DNA of 64,000 bases from Abelmoschus esculentus. Lineage: Eukaryota > Streptophyta > Magnoliopsida > Malvales > Malvaceae. A model generated the notes under the pieces. That model saw nothing but the letters and a program-made list of their open reading frames with translations, was not told the origin of the DNA and searched no databases. Location of the stretch: contig JAUCBN010000037.1 in assembly GCA_035048815.1 (NCBI GenBank), positions 16,830,001 to 16,894,000 on the forward strand, given 5' to 3'. Position numbers and translations under genes: made by a program. Shown here in pieces: positions 11,936 to 23,950 of the stretch (within the stretch, counting starts at the first letter, position 1; every line of letters begins with the position of its first letter).

Positions 11936-13137
11936 ATACGTTAGTGAGGCTAATGACGCGTAGGAGATTCTGCTTGTTCTTCGTGCTTTGGGCGTTTCTT
12001 GGCTTTGTTTCTGGTTGTTCTTTCGGTAGATCTTTGGATGCATGTTAGTGTAATGTATTGAAAGAAGCTTTTTGATGGTGGTACTGAGCAGTCTTTGGAG
12101 TTTTTCCTCTCTGAGGATGGCGGGATAGTCAAACCTGCACTAGAAATTTTTGATGAGGGCATCTCTAAATGACATCATGCTTTGGATGGTCAATTCATTG
12201 GTGGTGTTTCCAATTTCATTACTCTTCAATGAATAGTAACTTCGTTGTGGGGAAAGAAAGCTTCCAAGGTTAGTCTTACTGGAGCTAAGTTGTATGTATT
12301 TTCTTTCTCGAATGTTACTGTGCGCGATTGGGTTCTCGATAATGATCCATGGCATATACAACACAAACCTTTGATTTTGCGCAAATAGGAGCCAAATCTC
12401 AAGAAGCTAGAATTTGATCTTTCGCAGATGTCGGTCTGGGAACATTTGTATAATGTTCCTTTAGAGCTTTATTCTCGGAAGGGTATTAGTTATATAGCTA
12501 GTGCTCTTGGAGTCCCTTTGCATATGGATTCTATTACGGCTTCTAAGGATATATTGAAACTTGTATTGAGGTGAAAGATGTATTGTGATTTCTCGGGTTA
12601 TACCTGTTCAAATGAAAGACAATTATGTGGTTTTGGTAAATGCTCATGTGCCTTGACTACCTTTCAATTGTGAAAAATGTAAGACTTTCGGGCATATTAT
12701 TAAGTTTTGCCCTGAGGTACAAAAGGAGAAAGTTGTATGGAGGGTTAAGGATTCATAGAAGGTTGTGGAGTCTAAGAAGATTGAGAGTTCTAATAAGGAT
12801 GTTGGGGCGAGATTGGAGGAGGACATGGGGAGCTTAATTCTTTAGCAGTTTATTGGTCCTAGTGGTTCAAATAAGATTGTTGTGAATGTTGTGGAGGTAA
12901 TAGAGAATGAGTGCTCTCATTTGTAGGGTTCGATTGTTAAGAATAAAGAGAAAATGATGATGCATTGAGGCCTATTGGTCCTAAGCGAGATGTTGTAGTT
13001 GGAGGAGTGGAAGCTCAAAAGCCGAGAGCAGGTTCGCAAGGGGTTGCAAACTTATTGCATGAATTGAAGGTTAAAAAAAGGACTACCTTAGACAAGGTCA
13101 GTGGTGTTGCTTTGGACAGTGGTCCATCCTTTTATTT

Positions 13138-13689
13138 ATGACTATCGTCTTTTGGAATGTTAAAGGATTTAATAATCCTCGGAAGCAAGCAAAGGTTCTG
13201 AAGAGAATGAATGGTTTGATTGCTGATGTTGTATGTTTATTAGAGACTAGGTTAAGGGAGCAGAATACAGTTCATGTTTTTAATCAACTTTTAGATAGAT
13301 GGTCTTCTTATGAAAATTATACTGATATTACGAACGATAGAATTTGGGTTCTTTAAAAGAGGAAACTTAGTTTTGCTCCCTTGCATGTTACTACTCAGAG
13401 TATAACTATTAAAGAAGTTTTGCGTGGCAAATCTTTGCTCATTACGGTTGTTTATGATAATAATGATGTTGTGCAGCGTAAGGTGCTTAGAGATCACTTA
13501 AAGCAGCTTGGAGGTTCATTTTCAGTCCCTTGGTTGAACGGTGGGGATTTTAATGTTATTATGGATGCGAATGAAAGCTTGAATGCATTCTTGGGGCCTA
13601 TCATTACCACTGATATGGCGGATTTGCAAGATTATTTAGGTGTTTGTGGTTTGGAGGATCATCCTTTTATTGGCCCTATTGTCACTTGA
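13138..13689 (+). pseudogene. LINE endonuclease domain, broken
   Basis: Endonuclease/exonuclease/phosphatase-type domain of the LINE. It is readable from MTIVFWNVKGFNNPRKQ with one in-frame TAA near 13355, continuing through the GGDFNVIMDANES motif. In the intact family this domain nicks the target DNA to prime reverse transcription. Confidence 0.85.
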
Positions 13690-14517
13690 TCCAATAAGTA
13701 AGAAGGTAGTTTTTTTAGCTAAAAAGCTTGATCTTATGTTGGTTAACTCGAGTTGATATGTAGAGTTTTCTGCTTCTACGGCTTAATTTCAAGCTCCGGG
13801 AGTATCTGACCATTGTCTTGTTGTTTCTTGGGAGTATAAGGAGTTTTCTGTTACTAGGCCTAAGCCATTTCGTTTTTTCAACTTTTGGGTTTAGCATTCT
13901 GACTTAAGAAAATTGTTGGGGATTCATGGAGGGTTCCTATCCCTGGAAATTCTAATATTATGGTCATCTTGTTTCAGAAGTTAAAAAGGCTAAAGTTATG
14001 CTTACGAACTTTAAATGAAAGGTGTTATACTGATATTTCAGGGTAGGTAAAAGCTAAAAGGAAGGGGCTGGAGCAACAAAAAATGGTTAATATCAATGGA
14101 AATGTTAATTTGAGTTTAGAGAACCAGCTGTAAAATAAACTACTTGCTTTGGAGAAGGCTGAATTGAGTTTTTATCAGCAGAAAGCTAGGATTAATTAGT
14201 TGCAGGATGGTGATCAAGGGACTAATTTCTTTCATGATGTCGTGGCTTCGAAGAGGAAACAAAATACTATTCGTATTTTATTTGATGAACAAGGGAGAAA
14301 GTTGGAAAGCTTTGATGACATATCAGAGGAATTCATTAGGTTTTACACTAAACAAATTGGTTTAGTGGATGCTGATGTTCAGGGGTGTAATGTGCAACTC
14401 TTAAAATGAATTCTGGGTTTTTTCTTATTGGATATGATGATTTGGTCAGAGAGATATCAATCATGAAAATAAAGGAGGCAGTATTTAGCCAAGGCAAGGA
14501 CAAAACGTCTGAGTCAA

Positions 14518-15514
14518 ATGGTTAGACAACTGTTTTTTTTTTTCAAGTTGCTTGGCCAATCGTTGAAAAGGACTTTGTTGCTACTATTAGGTATTTTTTT
14601 TCACTATGAACTGCTCCCGACTTTCAATGCTACTATTATTGCCTTAGTCCCAAATGTCCTCAATGCATCTTTGGCTAAAGACTTTCGTCCCATCTCATGT
14701 TGTTCGGTTGTTTACAAGCCTATTACTAAAATTTTAGTGGTTAGTCTTTCAAGAGTATTTCTAGATTTGATAGCAGTAAACCAGACAGCTTTTATTCAAG
14801 GAAGGAGTATCACCAATAACTTTTTTGCCTCAAGAAATTGTTAAGGGCTATAATAGAAAAAACTTGTCTCCTCGATGTACCCTGAAAGTTAATCTATAGA
14901 AAGCTTTTGATTCATTAAATTGGAAGTTCATTTTGAGTATATTGGAAGTATTGGGGTTGCCTACTCAGCTCAGGGATTGGATTCAAGTGTGCTTTGTTGG
15001 TTCTCGAATCTTGATTTCATTAAACAGTAGTTTGATGGGATATTTTAGAGGTATAAAAGGTGTTAGACATGAATGTTCTTTCTAAAATGCTTGATGTGAC
15101 AACAGGGAAGGACATTTTTCAATTCCATTCCAAGTGTCGAAAGATTCACTTAAATCACCTATGTTTTGTTGATGACCTGTTAATCTTTTGTAAGGAAAAT
15201 GTGGAATCTGTGATAGGGGTGAAGTTGTGATGAAAAAGTTTTATATTTTCTCGGGGATGAGGCTTAATCCTTCAAAAATTTAGACTTTTTTGGTTGGTGT
15301 ATTGTCACAATGTATAGAGGAGATTAGGGCAACAACTGGTTTTAAGCTTGGGGTCTTGCATGTGCGTTACTTGGGGTTCTCACTGGTGACAAGGAAGCTG
15401 TGCAGGAAGGATTGTCTCCTTCTAACTGACAAGATTAAAGCAAGGTTGGGTAAATGGGCACCTAAAGGGTGGTCTTCAAAGTTCCTGTTCCTTTATCAAT
15501 ATTATCGGAAATGA
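14518..15514 (+). pseudogene. LINE reverse transcriptase, broken
   Basis: RT fingers and palm (ATIIALVPNVLNAS, KDFRPISCC, AFIQGRSITNN), a degenerate stretch, then FVDDLLIFCKE at about 15165 and a final open segment at 15290-15514. Several frame changes separate these blocks. The C-terminal part of a full L1-like ORF2 is absent. Confidence 0.85.
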
Positions 15515-15530
15515 AATCTTAACTTCAATA

Positions 15531-16704
15531 GTTTGAGAAATTTTTTTTCAACTTCAATATTGAAGTAATTTGCCCGGTGATTGGATTGATGTGTTACTTT
15601 TCAAAAGATTATTTCTGTATTTTATTTTATTAGTGTTTGTTGATGTAGAACTGTTTTAGTATGAAATGTTGTCGCTTTTATTTTTCATTAGTTTGGGATA
15701 CTGTATCATCTTTAGTTGTTGGATTTCTTAAACTCTAATGTATTCTTACTCGGTTTAGTTATTAATATATTTTGGAACACTCTTTTCCTCGTTTCGTTAT
15801 CTTGAGTCTTGCTACGACTTGACTTGGATAAGAAAGAGTTTATTAATGAGGCTCATAGTTTAATGAAATAGCATGTTTTTATCTATAAAAAATTACTATG
15901 AATAAAATAAATAAATTTTATGATACTATTTATGTAGGCAAAAAAGAATATATTTGAAACTTGACTCGAATCGAATCGAATTTTAAAAACTCGACTCGAA
16001 AATTTTTTAAATAAAGTTTAAATGATAAACTAGGACGTGTCAACTCGAATAACTCAAAATTTTTTGACTCGACTCGATCCAATCGAATACCTAACCCTAA
16101 TTATAACCCACTTTTATTTTTTCTACAACTATAAAAGATCTTCAAAACTGATTGGGTTTCTCTTTTTTCTATATTTTCTCAGCATCCAAACTTAAACCCT
16201 TAAAAATTCTGTAAAAATTTGAATCATAACCCCGATGCCTCCTTGTTCTTGTTCTCCTCTTATAAAAAAGCCAAACAAATATAGGAGATTAAAAAAAATA
16301 TATGGAGTTCCATCATGTATGAAGGTGGTTCAAATTAAGAGATAAAATAATACAATTCAACGGATTAAATTAGGAGAATCATCTAATTTAGAGATTAATA
16401 TAAACTTGTGCATTATTATTTGAAATGAAAAAGGTTAATTTTGTATTATTGAATTAGAAGGACGTTTTTATTTCAATAAACATAGTTTAAGCAATATGTA
16501 TACAGTTTGTACTAGGAAATAGGAATAGGAACATTGCTCAGTTTCTTTCCGAGAGAAATAGGGTGAAGGTTTAAAGACAAGATAGTTAAACACATATCAA
16601 ATTAGGACGACGACAACTTAGATTTGGGTTTAAAACTAAATATGAACACAGGGATAGATTGGTTGTAATTCACCAAAAATATCCACGATTGTTTCTTTTA
16701 TTTA
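15531..16704. other. Intergenic region with a relic of a CTCGA-rich repeat
   Basis: No gene seen. At about 15960-16090 the repeated ACTCGACTCGAA / GAATCGAATCG motifs and TAACCCTAA end resemble the internal parts of the larger foldback element at 51963-52727, so this is probably a fragment of a related MITE. Confidence 0.4.
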
Positions 16705-17403
16705 TTACAAGGCCGAAAGAGATTCATGTCGCCACGTCACCTCAGAAATATCATCCGCAGGTTCAAACAAACCTTCGAAAGTCACAAAATCGCCGCTATT
16801 ACTATGGATGTGGTTGTTGGAATCCGCATCGCTGCCGATTCCGAATTCAAACGAATCGTAGATCGGAATGGGGAACTCATTCCCCATCATTTCACCAAAT
16901 CCAACGCCACCTGAAACTCTTCCCTCCTCCACATCGAAGGCGGTTTCAAATTTCTGCTCTTCCTCAACCGACGGGAAACTTGGCGGCAAACCCAGCTCAT
17001 CATCCGAAGCTTCAAACAGAAACCCTATCTCCGGCCGGGGCTCGCCGGAATTCAGTGTCGTTTCCTGAAACCCCGCCTGCTCCGGAATTAAGATCTCTTC
17101 TTCGAAACTTTTGATGACCGAATCAAGTCCCTGAATCGCCGGGACTGGTCCGGTGACCGGATCGGAATCATCGAGGATATTCAGCAAGTCCTCCGGTATA
17201 TGTTTGGTCTCCGAAAACTGAACCCCTCCATCGTCTGGGTCGGGCTCGACTTGAGTAGCCTCGGGAGAGCAGTAAGCTGTACCCGTATCGTCCGTGTCAA
17301 CTCGTGCGTGTTTTAAACTGGTGATCAAGTTATCCCTCGACTCAGTATCCTCGGCCTCTGTCCGGGCTCTCTTCTTATTTCCTTGGTTCTCCTCCATTAC
17401 CAA
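16705..17403 (-). CDS. Acidic, probably nuclear protein of unknown function (232 aa)
   Basis: Uninterrupted frame of 232 residues, not assigned to a named family. The N-terminus holds a short basic cluster (NKKRART, residues 9-15) that could be a nuclear import signal. The rest is strongly acidic and probably disordered, with conserved-looking blocks HIPEDLLNILDDSDPVTGP, GLDSVIKSFEEEIL, EIGFLFEASDDELGLPPSF and IYDSFEFGIGSDADS. Acidic/hydrophobic blocks of this kind are often activation or docking regions. GC content is clearly higher than in the flanks, as expected of coding DNA. Another ATG lies two codons on (MEENQG). A G-box-like CACGTG sits upstream at about 17737. The role is unknown; a transcriptional co-regulator is a guess. 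Confidence 0.75.
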   Translation of the reverse strand: MVMEENQGNKKRARTEAEDTESRDNLITSLKHARVDTDDTGTAYCSPEATQVEPDPDDGGVQFSETKHIPEDLLNILDDSDPVTGPVPAIQGLDSVIKSFEEEILIPEQAGFQETTLNSGEPRPEIGFLFEASDDELGLPPSFPSVEEEQKFETAFDVEEGRVSGGVGFGEMMGNEFPIPIYDSFEFGIGSDADSNNHIHSNSGDFVTFEGLFEPADDISEVTWRHESLSAL

Positions 17404-17409
17404 TATATA

Positions 17410-17646
17410 TTAAAAGTAAATAAATCTGACTTTACAAAAAGCACCTTGGATTTGGTAGAAAGTAGAGGAGAAGAAGGGATTTTCTAAAGGGCCAAAATGG
17501 CATACAAATTTGAAGTGCTTCGAGTGATTGGATGGCCGAAAACAAAGAGCAGATGGGTTCCGGAGAGAGAAAATGGTGGCATTGTGTGAGTGGGAAAGAG
17601 AGAAAGAACGAGAATATATAGTCGTTGCCATTTGCAAAGTTTTCAA
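17410..17646 (-). other. Upstream open reading frame in the leader of the acidic-protein gene
   Basis: A 78-codon frame ends 6 bp before the ATG of the acidic protein. Its first part (MATTIYSRSFSLSHSHNATI from the second Met) is Ser/Thr-rich with few acidic residues, like an organelle targeting peptide, but no mature protein follows. It may be a uORF or chance. Confidence 0.25.
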
Positions 17647-17649
17647 TTT

Positions 17650-19960
17650 ATCTTTCTTATTTCTAAATATTTTATAAAAAGAAAACTCCGATTTGAAATT
17701 TAAAACAAGAAACTATTTAAATATGACAAAGACAGGCACGTGTAGATCGGAGCAGAGGCAGATCTCATGTCATGGATGAATCAGTCACTGCTTTTGTTTT
17801 TTCTTTTTAGATTTGTCTGCCTTTTTTTAAATGTAGGACTTTGAAGTCCGTTTCGAAGAGTGGAAGAATCCAGTGGTCGCGGGTGCATTGCTCTTTATTT
17901 CAGGTCTACCCTTTTTTCTCTTTTGCTTTATGTAGTATTAATTTGCCATGTTTTAAGCTTTGTTTTTTTTTCTTGTATAGGTTTCTTAAAAAACTAACGT
18001 ATTCTTATATCAGCATTAATTATTTAGTCTCATTCAAATAAATTATTTTTATATCTCGTCCATGGCATATGCAAGTATCAGGATTTTTCTTTTTTGTTTG
18101 ATTTTTTTACAAAAGAGTTTTAACTTGTGTTTGTAGGCGAACTTTCTACCTTCATGTGTTAAATGTGGGATGCTTCCTCACATGTAGAAAAGAACAGGGA
18201 AATTTGATCGGATGTTCGTCGGTAGATGCATAAGAATATTGATTCCTTCATACTAAGTTTTTTAGCAGTACAAAAGTACGAGAGCGTTTGAAGAACACGA
18301 CACGTGGGATACAAAACAGCAGAGATCAGATCACAAGCTAAGGATGGTGGTGTTATCATTGTCGTCACTCATGTGATGTCCGGTATTTCCAATGTCGTAG
18401 TTTACACGAAAGGACATGGCATGGGTGGGGGAGAGTATCAATAACTACGCTAGATATTTTCTTTTAATTTAGAGTATCCTAAATATACTTGGAGGTGACT
18501 CTAGAATTACTAGAAGGACATGTAATTTTTTTAAAGAATACGTAGGTTTGTCTTATGATTTATATTTAGAGTATAAAGATTATATCTCCTAGGAAGACCA
18601 TATTTATCTCTAATGTTTGATTTAGTATTATTAATCAGGGATAGTGTAAGATTTTATAAAAAGACGAATTTATAAAATTTTATGAGGTAAATTTATAAAA
18701 TTATAGGGGTTAAAATAGATTTTTAATAATATATAATATTTTTAAAAATAAATTATATTAAAAAATTTAATTTTTAAAGGATGATCATCTCCTATTATTC
18801 CCTCGAGTTCTACTTTTGCATCCAACTCTTAAAAATATAAGGGATAACCATTAGAGACATAATTCGAATTTAAGATTAAGAAGATAAAATATAAATATTT
18901 AAAAGTAAAAATAATTTTAAAATAATTTATATAAAAAATAAAAAATAATTTTAAGGGAAAAAATAATTACTTCTCCTCACTCTCTTAATACCTTGGTCCC
19001 TATCTCCTACAACATATATATTCACACATTTCTTGTGATCTTGCTTTATTTTCAAGGCATCTAATGATAATATAATAATATTTGTAAGATCGTATGATAA
19101 AAAAATTTAATATTTTCAAGTTAAATATAATATTTCATTTTTTTATATAAAAAGAAAATATTTACGAGTTTAATCTATCTAATTAATATTCATATCTAAT
19201 TATTGAGTTATAAACATACATCTAAATGTTGGAGTGGACCCTCCTTTGTCTCTCTGCTCCTACAAAGGCCAAGCATCCCTTTCTCCACCCCCTCCAATAA
19301 AAGAAATCACTTTTACTTTACAAAGGGTTGATCTGTTTTAGTTTTCAAGGCAAGTTTTGCTCAAAAGTCTTGTCAACGGAGAGTTAAAGATTCTAACCTA
19401 ACCACTCAACAAGGTTTGATTTACACCAGGGTTAGGGACTATGATTTAGTTTCGAAATAAAAAAGTTTAATTATAAAGAAGGGTTTAAGATATTTTGAGG
19501 ATTTATAATTTAAACAAAACTTACCATGTTTATTTAGGGGTTTATATTTTAAATATCCTATCAAAAAAAAACTGAATATTTAAATATTTGGATTTATAAT
19601 TTGATTTAATTTTTTAATTTAATAGTCTTATTCATAAAAATTTTAGATTTTTGAATATAATAATAAATAAATTATTGAATATAACAAGATTTGTCTTTAT
19701 AAAAATTTAAAATTTTATGTATATATAACAAGTAAAAATATTGAATATAATAAGATTCACATTTGTAATTTTTTTAGAATTTTTCAGATTTTGAATAATC
19801 ACATATTTGATATGATTTGAAATAACTATTAATATCTGGGACAAAATTTTCCGATATCCAATATGAATTATTAAAAAAATAAAAAAAATAGATCAAATAT
19901 TTAAAATTTTGAAGCAAATTAACAGATAAATAGATCGGATCAATCAAATCAATCTTTTAT
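17650..19960. other. Gene-poor AT-rich region
   Basis: No gene supportable. A perfect G-box in GACACGTGGG lies at about 18299-18308. From 18480 on, sequence is AT-rich and low in structure. Confidence 0.45.
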
Positions 19961-20419
19961 GGGTAAAGTACAATGGAGGTCACTCAATCATGAGTAAGGT
20001 TACATTTGGGTCACTCAATTATAAAAAGTTACGTTTGGGTCACCTAATTAATAAAGGTCACATTTGGATCATTCAATTATAGGTAAAGTTACATTTGGGT
20101 CATCTTTCATATTTAAAAAATATTTATTAATTTATGTATTAGATTAATTAATGATTTTAAATGAAATAATCTAATGTTAACGAGTGTATACAAGTGATTT
20201 GAAAGAAAAAGTAACCAAATTGATGTACTTTTTTAAATGTGAAAGGTGACTCAAATGTAACTTACCTATAATTGAGTGATCCAAATATAACTTTTATTAA
20301 TCAGGTGACGCAAATGTAACCTTACCCATAGTTCGATTGATTTAAACATAACTTTTAATAATTAAGTGACCCAAATATAATCTTAACCATAATTGAGTGA
20401 CCTCCGTTACAGTTTACCC
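19961..20419. mobile_element. Foldback MITE with internal degenerate repeats
   Basis: The left end GGGTAAAGTACAATGGAGGT is the inverted complement of the right end (ACCTCCGTTACAGTTTACCC). Both arms are built of several copies of a ~30-bp motif of the type TCACTCAATTATAA-AAGTTACATTTGGG in opposite orientation, so the element can fold on itself along most of its length. There is no coding capacity. A clean target duplication was not found (TTTTAT lies left and TTTTTTAT right). Confidence 0.85.
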
Positions 20420-20420
20420 T

Positions 20421-21010
20421 TTTTTATATACCCCTGCATGTTATATCCATGAAAAATTTCATGTGATCAATTTAGTCCACAATCCATTCAAACTTTAAGA
20501 GAAACAGATATAACATAAATGAATCCAAAGGATCATAAATAAGATAAGTAGAATTATTTTACCACAAATAAAAATAAAATATTACCCCCAAATAAGAAAG
20601 ACCCAATTTACTTCGATTTCATGGGAAAATATTGTATTTATTCTCAAGCATAATCTAAATTATATTCTAAGGAAAGAATACAATTTTTAGAATTTCAAAA
20701 TGAAGCTTTTTTTCCCATTGTTCCTTCTTTTTTTCCTTTTTTTTTACTTTCAGAGAAAATTAATCATATATTTCTTACCAAAATGCTTTGCCTTCTCAAA
20801 AGTGATAAAGAAAAGAGGATATTTTGATTCAGTACAACTTCAAGATAGAAAGAATGAGATTGCTTCTCTATCTTGAACAACTATTTTTGGGGTAACAAAA
20901 AAATTTATTCCAAGTTTTTGGTTCTAATTGGATTTTTTTTAAATTATAAGCAATTTTTTATTCTCTTAAAATCCCAATATGTATGAGTTCGAATCAACGT
21001 GAAGCAAATC
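20421..21010. other. AT-rich spacer
   Basis: Nothing beyond AT-rich spacer sequence was seen between the foldback MITE and the dispersed repeat. Confidence 0.4.
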
Positions 21011-22122
21011 ACTTAATGTCGATAATAATGTCTACTGGACTCAGTCCTAGTATTAGGTCTAGTAGGTGTAGAACCTACGAGCAATAATAATGTAAGATAC
21101 ACTACTATACCACTAAAAACAGGAAATAAACACTGAGCGAAAATGATCAGATAACTAATGTGCGTGTCCTGAAGACTGAAGAACAAGAGGACGTCTAGTA
21201 GTAGTAGTAGTAGGAAACTCGGGGTTCGAATCCACGTCACCTAAACCAAACAGTAAACCAATTTCAAATTCTGATAAATACAACTTCTGATTGAACATTT
21301 GAACTAAAAAGCCTTAAAAAACGACACTTCAAGTTCGAATTTCGAAAAACGGACAACGCCATTAAACTTAAGACATAAAAAAACATAAAGTGTGACCGGG
21401 TCAGAAAGGGTCAACACTGACGTCAACATTGATCATCGTTGACGTTTACACTGGTCAACGCCGACGTCAGTAAGTTAATAATGACGTCAACAGTGATGCC
21501 AGCAGATGACGTCAACAAGTCGATAACGGGTCGGGTGGTCAACTTCAGTTTTTCCAAGAAAATCTGGAAATTCCTAGATTCTCCCAAAAAAATTCTGGGT
21601 TTTCCAGATTTATCTTCAACAGATCCCCACTCTGATTTGATTCCAACACAAAAATAAACACTAATAAACGCCTAAAATCGAATTAAACAAAACCAAAACT
21701 CCTTGAAACATAGACAAAAATAGAAATCTAAACTCCCTAACCACCAAAACAAAACCGAAGGAAAATAAAGATGAAAAGGAAAAGAGAACTCACCAACACC
21801 AGGACAGATTCAAATGATTCTTGGTTTGAAGTAGGAAAGAAAAGAATGAGTGAAACATTCATATAAATAAAAACGTATGACATTAAATGCCAAAAACAAA
21901 AACTGATTCGAGAAATCGCGGAAATAAAAGTTACCATATAAAAATAGTAAAATTACCAAATAAAGGTCTGAACTCTTAAAACATTCCAACAGAACCCTCA
22001 ACTTTTTGAAGTTTACACTTTAATCACTGAATTCAGATACAGGAATCCCTAAATTCTAGGGTTCAAATTAGAGATTTAACGAAAATTAGGATTTTGATTT
22101 GAGGAAGAAATTGGGGTGTCAT
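21011..22122. repeat. Dispersed repeat, copy A (~1.1 kb)
   Basis: Matches 46233-47330 in the same orientation along its length: ATGTCTACTGGACTCA near the start, GGTTCGAATCCACGTCACCT in the middle, AAGCCTTAAAAA, and a shared A-rich end before GGGGTGTCATA. It carries a (TAG)n tract at 21196-21213 and a block of TGACGTCA palindromes at 21418-21513. It encodes nothing evident. Read on the minus strand it begins TGACACCCCAATTT, similar to the end of the element at 47611, so it may be a partial copy of a related element. Confidence 0.8.
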
Positions 22123-23950
22123 ATAAGGTTTAAACTCTAATATGACTTTGTTATTGAATAAAAGTAATGCATAAATAGTATAATTTGCATCTAATATAGT
22201 AAAGCTAGTAAATGAAATCAAAATGTCGTAAGATTTAGTACACTTTGAGATACGAGTTAAAGTAATTTGTCGATAAAATTTTAGAAATATTGAACATTAT
22301 TTAAGTACCTAAAATGAATAAAAATAATATAAGAATTATCATTGCAGTACAGAACGTACTGGTATGAGTGAATGTGTATCGATACTAAAATATCATTATA
22401 GGTCATTGCTTTATACTGGTATCGATACAAAAATAGGAATATTAGTACAAAAATTGATTACTAGAATTTTATTTATTCAAGGGATGTCGGTATGGATGGA
22501 GTTATACCGATACTCAAATCAACTTCGAATTTGAAAATTAGGTTAAATATATTGGTACGGATGAGTTATACCGATACTCACTTTAAGATGCTAATTCTAC
22601 TTTTTTACAAGACACTTGCATTTGCTTCTATACTTTTTATTTAACAACTTTAATAACATGCTTTGGTAACTTATGATTCAAGCTTGACCTACTAATCAAC
22701 GTAGCCACTTATATAAGGTAAAATCATAAAATTTTTGATGGTATTGAATTTGAGTGAAAGTTAAAATTTTATTTGAAGTGATAAAGATAAACTTAAAAGA
22801 TTTTGGGTATCAATGTTAAATTTTGTATTAAAATACCTTTAAATGAATTACTAGTTATTGGAAGATTGTAAAATTATTCTTTTTGGTTAACTAAAGGGTT
22901 AATAAGGATTACATTTAATTTTCAAATATTTTTAATGAGTAAACATAGAATTGAATTATATTTGTAACACCTAAAAATTAAGCCTAGAAGTTTAGTGAAT
23001 CGGTTTTGTCGGTTTAGTCTAGTTTGAGATTAAATACTTAAAAGATCAATTTTAAATAAAATAAATCTTGGAAAAATATCCTAAAATTCTTATTTGACAT
23101 GAAAGCATGTAATGAACTTAATTAAAAGATGATAACATTAATTTGATAATTAGTCCATGAATTTTAGAAATTTACATTTTGGTCCCTAAAGCATGTTTGT
23201 TCGTTTTAGGACTTGTTTCTTATCTGTTTTCACTGCAACCGAACTCAATCCTTGCATGAACTTATAGGATCAAATTAAAACATCTAGATAAGATAAAAAA
23301 ATAATAGTAAAAATAAGGGTCGTTTATCGGAACGAGTCTCCGGATTAACCTTGTTTTCCCGTGTAACTCGTTCAAATTTGGTTTTATCTAGACTTCGAGG
23401 GGTTACAATATTCTTTCAAAAAGATGAATTATACTTTTAAGGCTAAAATTTATTTTTCAAAATTATATAAGCTTATACCTTTATAAATTTTGAAAGGATG
23501 AAATCAATTTTTTTTACCATTTAATGGGAGTTATGACGATGGTCTCTGGAGACGAACTTACAGCAAGAGTTGGGGGCCACAATCCCAACTTCTTTTACAC
23601 TAAAAAACATGATATTTTTAATCATTTAGAGCTTGATTTTTAATTTATCTACGATGTTACTAATAGCACGTATTTATTTGAAATAAAATAAAAATAATAT
23701 AAGAAAAAATAATACGTCTGAGATTTTTTTGATCTTTGTTTTTAATAAGACTAAGAGAATGTCGGCATTATTGTTAATAATTATTAACAAATTCCTATAA
23801 AATAATTATAAAAGGATTGAGATTTGAAAGGGACCGGGAGTTGAAAATATATAACCTGGAAATCACGGCAAGGCAAGGCAAGGCAAGGCAAACAAAGCTT
23901 TCTAGTATTTCCTTGTAGAACTAGTAATATATACATAGAGTAGTTTTCAT
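22123..23950. other. Gene-free repeat-rich stretch
   Basis: No gene seen. It contains two GTATCGATAC palindromes (22377-22386, 22430-22439), a TGTAACACC-type repeat fragment from about 22965, and five GGCAA units at 23867-23891. Confidence 0.45.
23867..23891. repeat. (GGCAA)5 microsatellite
   Basis: Five uninterrupted GGCAA units in AT-rich DNA. Confidence 0.9.

Larger units (their letters stand above)
11936..15530 (+). mobile_element. Decayed L1-like LINE retrotransposon
   Basis: Non-LTR retrotransposon relic broken by many stops and frameshifts. In order it shows: (1) an ORF1-type DUF4283-like region at about 12230-12560 (SLTGAKLYVFSFSNVTVRDW, then KPLILRK) followed by a CCHC knuckle at about 12669-12713 (C-x2-C-x4-H-x4-C in NCEKCKTFGHIIKFCPE); (2) an apurinic-type endonuclease from 13138 (VFWNVKGFNNPRKQ, LLETRL, then WLNGGDFNVIMDANES); (3) reverse transcriptase from about 14500 (ALVPNV, KDFRPISCCSVVYK, NQTAFIQGRSITNN) with the catalytic FVDD at 15165-15176 and a trailing thumb-like segment to 15514. 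No 3' poly(A) tail or target duplication was found, so both ends are approximate. It is old and cannot be active. Confidence 0.9.

Noticed and set aside
15290..15514. Separate small gene of 74 codons
   Set aside because: Its sequence (YLGFSLVTRKL, KARLGKWAPKGWS) is the continuation of the LINE reverse transcriptase.
16659..17114. 151-codon open frame on the plus strand
   Set aside because: Antisense shadow of the acidic-protein gene; low-complexity Pro/Arg/His composition.
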